The notes below the pieces were generated by a model. It saw only the letters and a program-made list of their open reading frames with translations, was not told the DNA's origin and did not search any database. Shown here piece after piece: positions 60,294-64,000 of a stretch of DNA of 64,000 nt. Positions within the stretch are counted from its first letter, which is position 1, and each line of letters starts with the position of its first letter. This DNA is from M3007 sp964621185 (GTDB taxonomy: Bacteria > Bacteroidota > Bacteroidia > Chitinophagales > Saprospiraceae), in assembly GCA_964621185.1 (NCBI GenBank), contig CAZULM010000007.1, positions 100,967-164,966 on the forward strand. Direction: 5' to 3'. The position numbers and the translations under genes were made by a program.

Positions 60294-60920
60294 TCAGATT
60301 GATTCTTCAATTTCTTTGTTGGCATACGGGGAATAGGCAATGTCCTGATTTCGCAAGCGATAGGCGTATGCCACTTGCTCGTCGAGACTGGGGGCGAAGG
60401 GCAGTTGGCGGGCATATTTTTTCAAGAGTTGGTTCTCCAATTGGCCGTTTGTTTTCAGCGTTTTGTCTTTGCATATATGTTTCACCTCGAACCCGACCAT
60501 CTGCAAATATTTAGAGATCATGGAAAACCTGTGACAGTCGAAAGGCTCAGCTTCCGAGCACATCAGAGCGATGGAGTACCCTTTCTCTAATCCTGCACGA
60601 AGGCGCTCTACACCTTCTTGAAATGCTTGGGTTCGTTGCACCTTTTCAAAATCTACTTTGCCGTTTTCATCCAATAACCCTGTTTCATCGTGCCGCGCGC
60701 CAAAAGCTTTGGGAAAATGCATGTATCGTATGTTTTGTGCCAACAGAGCCTCCGACAGCGCCGCTTTGTTGAATTGCGGGAATCGGCTGCTTGCCGCCAC
60801 ACTTCTGACATCTACCACGCAATTGACCCCGAAGAGCAGGAGCAGTTCGGTAAAATAGGCCGATTCATGGTTCGAGTGGCCAATGGTGTAAATTGTATTG
60901 CTTTTTATTGACATAGCCAT
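60294..60920 (-). CDS. DUF488 protein, long form
   Basis: 208 residues. Motifs: TIYTIGHSNHESAYFTELLLLFGVN, VVDVRSVAASSRFPQFNKAAL and ALMCSEAEPFDCHRFSMISKYL near residue 140, sharing the C-x-E...C-H-R motif with its neighbour. It has an extra C-terminal part of about 55 residues. The start may be the ATG at 60914 (MSIKSN). It is the first gene of the cassette, transcribed away from the ATP-grasp gene. Confidence 0.82.
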   Translation of the reverse strand: MAMSIKSNTIYTIGHSNHESAYFTELLLLFGVNCVVDVRSVAASSRFPQFNKAALSEALLAQNIRYMHFPKAFGARHDETGLLDENGKVDFEKVQRTQAFQEGVERLRAGLEKGYSIALMCSEAEPFDCHRFSMISKYLQMVGFEVKHICKDKTLKTNGQLENQLLKKYARQLPFAPSLDEQVAYAYRLRNQDIAYSPYANKEIEESI

Positions 60921-61034
60921 ATTTTGCGTCCGACAACGATTGTCTCTTACCCTAGAAGGATTTTTATATTGCGAAGGTAAAAAATAATCCCTTCATTTGT
61001 GCTTCCCTACCTCCTCACCTATTCTTCGTAGTTT

Positions 61035-62249
61035 ATGGAACAACCCACTTTCCTCTGTATTGCCAGCTATTTCAAAGGTAACGATTTTTTGCGTGGCATG
61101 AAAGCCGCCGGCGCAACTGTTTATCTCGTCACCTCCCAAAAGCACAGCGACAAAGCCTGGGCGCGCGAAGCGCTCGACGACATATTCTACATCCAGGAAG
61201 ACGCTGAGAACGAATGGGACATGAACCATGCCGCCACCGGGCTGGCCTGGCTGATGCGCTCCAAAAAAATCGACCGCATCGTCGCGCTCGACGATTTCGA
61301 CGTGGAAAAGGGCGCTTTCCTGCGCGAGCATTTCCGCATCCCTGGCATGGGGCAAACCACCTCCCGCCATTTCCGCGACAAGCTCGCCATGCGCATCGAA
61401 GCCCGCGACGCCGGCATCCCCGTGCCCGGCTTCAGCCCGCTTTTCAACGACGAGGCGATCAATAAATTCATCAAAGGCTTCCCGGGCCCCTGGATCGTGA
61501 AGCCGCGCGGGCAAGCCTCCGCCACGGGCATGAAGAAAGTACAAACTGGCGATGAACTGTGGGCGCATATCCACAGCTTGGGCGACAAGCGCCACCATTT
61601 CCTCGTGGAGCAGTTCAAGCCCGGCGATGTGTATCACGTCGATTCGCTGTCGATGGGCGGCAAGGTGATATTTTCCCGCGCCTCCATGTACCTCTCCACA
61701 CCTTTCGAGGTGGCGCACGGCGGCGGTATTTTCCGCAGCGCCACCGTGCCTTTCGGATCTGACGACGACAAGCGCTTGCTGAAATTGAACGAAGACGTGA
61801 TGAAGGCATTCGGGATGCAGTACAGCGCCAGCCACACCGAGTTTATAAAAAACCATCAAACGGGAGAGATTTATTTTCTAGAAACCTCTTGCCGTGTCGG
61901 CGGCGCCCACCTGGCTGAAATGGTGGAGGCATCTTCCGGCATCAACTTGTGGTACGAATGGGCAAGGATCGAGGCTGCTGTGGCTTCCGGTAAAAAATAC
62001 CAGCTGCCAAAGGTGCGCAACGACCATGCGGGCATCATCGTATCCCTCGCCCGCCAAAAGCACCCCGACCTCAGCCAGTTCAACGACAAGGAAATCGTGT
62101 GGCGCATGACCGACGAGACCTACCACGTGGGCCTGATCGTGCAGTCGCCCAAGCGCGAGCGCGTCATCGAGCTGTTGGACGACTATGCCCAACGCGTGCA
62201 GCGCGACTACCATGCCAGCGCGCCGGCGCCGGAAAAACCCAGTGCTTAA
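61035..62249 (+). CDS. ATP-grasp ligase of unknown substrate
   Basis: 404 residues. ATP-grasp fold: an N-terminal pre-grasp domain (FLCIASYFKGNDFLRGMKAAGATVYLVTS), ATP-binding region GPWIVKPRGQASATGMKKVQ and VEQFKPGDVYHVDSL, and the metal site FLETSCRVGGAHLAEMVE (with E-x-x-x-R). Such enzymes join a carboxylate to an amine via acyl phosphate. The substrate cannot be inferred, and there is no neighbour that tells it. No signal peptide. Confidence 0.8.
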   Translation: MEQPTFLCIASYFKGNDFLRGMKAAGATVYLVTSQKHSDKAWAREALDDIFYIQEDAENEWDMNHAATGLAWLMRSKKIDRIVALDDFDVEKGAFLREHFRIPGMGQTTSRHFRDKLAMRIEARDAGIPVPGFSPLFNDEAINKFIKGFPGPWIVKPRGQASATGMKKVQTGDELWAHIHSLGDKRHHFLVEQFKPGDVYHVDSLSMGGKVIFSRASMYLSTPFEVAHGGGIFRSATVPFGSDDDKRLLKLNEDVMKAFGMQYSASHTEFIKNHQTGEIYFLETSCRVGGAHLAEMVEASSGINLWYEWARIEAAVASGKKYQLPKVRNDHAGIIVSLARQKHPDLSQFNDKEIVWRMTDETYHVGLIVQSPKRERVIELLDDYAQRVQRDYHASAPAPEKPSA

Positions 62250-62256
62250 TGGGATA

Positions 62257-62360
62257 TACCTCACGCCGCTTGGTTTTGTACATGTCGATCTTTGTAATCA
62301 ATTGAAAATCAGTTGAATCAATCAAACTCAATCACAAAAATCAGGCGAATCATAGTATAA
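62257..62360 (+). repeat. 104-bp dispersed repeat, copy 2
   Basis: TACCTCACGCCGCTTGG ... ATAGTATAA, four differences from the copy before thrB. It starts eight bases after the ATP-grasp stop; the recA start is 417 bases further on. The rest of 62361-62776 is AT-rich without a gene. Confidence 0.95.
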
Positions 62361-62594
62361 TTTGGGAATGTGATAATGGGCTTCGCGCTTTGCAGCCTGT
62401 TGTTTTTGGCCAAAGGTTCGTCCTTTAGCCGGCTTGTTTTATTTAGAAAAAAAACTTGCAAGTTGCCAAAAATCCCTTACCTTAATAGTAGGATTGGCGA
62501 TCAGGGCTGGCATTCAGCTTGCGCACAGTATCCGCCCATCATAATTTTTTTTAAAAAAATCACGCAAAATGTTTTAAATAAAAAACACTTTGTT

Positions 62595-62602
62595 TATTTT
62601 TG
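62595..62602 (+). promoter_or_regulatory. -7 element of recA
   Basis: TATTTTTG, exact match, 174 bases before the recA ATG in an AT-rich leader. No -33 element at good spacing and no obvious LexA box were seen. Confidence 0.35.
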
Positions 62603-62776
62603 TGTCCTGGTTTCGGGCAACAATCAATTTTTTGTTGATTAATTGCTTCAAAATCAATTTTTTAACCAACCTAAAACCAATGCTATGTACCCAGATTCTA
62701 TATATTGACCAAAAACCCTTCACCCAACCCTGAAACCTTGAAACATATCTCTTCACAAAGTAAACAACCTAACAGC

Positions 62777-63850
62777 ATGAGCATGGCAGACGATAAAGAC
62801 CAACGCCTCAAAACCCTTCAGGCGACCATAGACCGCCTTGACAAAACTTACGGCCGCGGCACCATCATGCGCCTTGGCGACAAACAAGCCGTAGAAGTAG
62901 AATCTATTCCCAGCGGATCGCTCGGGCTCGACATCGCCCTCGGCTGCGGGGGCTACCCCAAAGGCCGCGTCGTGGAGATTTACGGCCCCGAATCCTCCGG
63001 TAAAACCACCTTAGCCATCCACGCCATCGCCGAATGTCAGAAAAAAGGCGGTATCGCGGCCATTGTGGATGCCGAGCACGCTTTCGACCGCTTCTATGCG
63101 GAAGGCTTAGGCGTGGACGTGAACAACCTCCTCATCAGCCAGCCCGACAACGGTGAGCAAGCCCTTGAAATCGCTGAAAACCTCATTCGCTCCGGCGCTG
63201 TGGATATTTTGGTGATCGACTCGGTGGCGGCACTTGTTCCGCGTGCGGAGATTGAAGGCGAAATGGGCGATTCCAAAATGGGCCTGCAAGCCCGCCTGAT
63301 GAGCCAGGCCATGCGGAAAATGACGGCTAACATCGGCAAGACTGGCTGCTGCTGCATTTTCATCAACCAATTGCGCGAAAAAATCGGGGTCATGTTCGGC
63401 AACCCCGAAACCACCACCGGCGGCAATGCCCTCAAGTTTTACGCCTCCGTCCGCCTCGACATCCGCAAGAGCGGCGCTGCCATCAAAGACAAGGAGGGCA
63501 ATGTAGTGGGCAACCAGGTGAAAGTAAAAGTGGTCAAAAACAAACTGGCGCCGCCTTTCCGCATCGCCGAGTTTGAGATCGTATTCGGCCAGGGCATCTC
63601 AAAAGCCGGAGAAATTGTATCGCTCGGCGCCCAGTACGACATCATACAGAAAAGCGGCGCCTGGTACAGCTACGGCGGCGCCAAGATCGCCCAGGGCGCA
63701 GAAGCAGCCAAGCAGTTCCTGCTCGACAACCCGGAAACTTCCACAGAGATCGAAAAGAAAATCAAGGAGCATATCCTCGCAGGTTCCTCATCAGCGCCGA
63801 ACAAACTCTCCGCTGTCGATTTTGACGACGATGGAGACGACGATTTGTAG
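62777..63850 (+). CDS. recA: Recombinase RecA
   Basis: 357 residues. Strand exchange and SOS co-protease. Motifs: GRGTIMRLGDK, the Walker A GPESSGKTTLA, VDAEHAFD, DILVIDSVAALVPRAEIEGE, the L2 region FINQLREKIGVMFGNPETTTGGNALKF-type segment and LAPPFRIAEFEIVFGQGISK. The C-terminus is acidic (DFDDDGDDDL). ATG 62777 is chosen; an ATG at 62783 is equally possible. Full length and intact. Confidence 0.97.
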   Translation: MSMADDKDQRLKTLQATIDRLDKTYGRGTIMRLGDKQAVEVESIPSGSLGLDIALGCGGYPKGRVVEIYGPESSGKTTLAIHAIAECQKKGGIAAIVDAEHAFDRFYAEGLGVDVNNLLISQPDNGEQALEIAENLIRSGAVDILVIDSVAALVPRAEIEGEMGDSKMGLQARLMSQAMRKMTANIGKTGCCCIFINQLREKIGVMFGNPETTTGGNALKFYASVRLDIRKSGAAIKDKEGNVVGNQVKVKVVKNKLAPPFRIAEFEIVFGQGISKAGEIVSLGAQYDIIQKSGAWYSYGGAKIAQGAEAAKQFLLDNPETSTEIEKKIKEHILAGSSSAPNKLSAVDFDDDGDDDL

Positions 63851-64000
63851 CCGTTAATGATGGCGAGCGCCATATCGGCAAACTCGCCGCTGCTCCCTGA
63901 AGCATGCAGGGCTTCAAGCAAAACTTAGGAGCCTGTACCCAATTGTACATCAAACGGGAATATCTTTTCGCGCAGATTTTACACAGAATAATACGCGGAT
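63851..64000. other. Right end of the window, no gene seen
   Basis: 150 bp after recA. A short palindrome ATGGCG-AG-CGCCAT lies at 63860-63873. No coding region or clear terminator was found. Confidence 0.5.

Overview
The window looks like a chromosomal segment from a Bacteroidota bacterium, probably a gliding, Saprospiria-like member (lineage is inference). The evidence is two secreted proteins with type IX secretion (T9SS) sorting tails (2337-7631 type B, 35106-37484 type A), gliding-type ABC genes gldA-gldF, many TAnnTTTG -7 promoter elements, almost no Shine-Dalgarno signals, the bifunctional aspartokinase/homoserine dehydrogenase and several Bacteroidota-typical families (DUF5686, DUF4394, DUF547, 6-bladed propeller lipoprotein).

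Layout. 1-9.9 kb: an EF-G paralogue cut by the left edge, a 1764-residue repeat-rich surface protein, a RAYT-type transposase beside arrays of palindromic REP-like repeats, and a two-domain VOC protein. 9.9-20 kb: TlpA-like thioredoxin, DUF547 lipoprotein, gldA-gldF, a small restriction-endonuclease-like protein, class II aldolase, acetyltransferase, then an AT-rich patch with two small Cys-rich secreted proteins and a propeller lipoprotein. 20-29.4 kb: DUF5686 outer-membrane-type protein, ftsH, rsfS, birA, glgB, a Crp/Fnr regulator. 29.4-41 kb: thrA, thrB, cytochrome c, lipA, DUF4394 protein, fasciclin protein, ligA. 41.2-43.0 kb: an AT-rich ATPase plus TOPRIM pair that resembles a defence module. 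43.2-55 kb: a BASS transporter, a TauE-type permease, then the complete trp operon (E-G-D-C-F-B-A), a ferredoxin-reductase-like gene and a membrane patatin. 55-64 kb: upp, a GH92 mannosidase, osmC, a DUF488-DUF488-dual-OB cassette, an ATP-grasp ligase and recA.

The clearest regulatory find is in front of trpE: a TTG/TACCTTCG promoter, a 22-codon leader peptide with two adjacent Trp codons starting almost at the predicted transcript start, an alternative antiterminator pairing, and a perfect 12-bp terminator hairpin followed by nine T. Together these read as a textbook ribosome-mediated attenuator.

The second theme is unusually rich intergenic repeat structure: REP-like palindromes linked to the transposase, a 104-bp dispersed repeat present three times at near identity, a related family ending in GGTATA just before start codons, a 90-bp palindromic insertion into one of those copies, large inverted repeats between converging genes, and G-poor short-word leaders that recur just upstream of start codons. 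The EF-G paralogue lacks the catalytic histidine of its G3 motif and the lysine of its G4 motif, so it is probably a GTPase-deficient translocase. All family names come from reading motifs; no database search was run.
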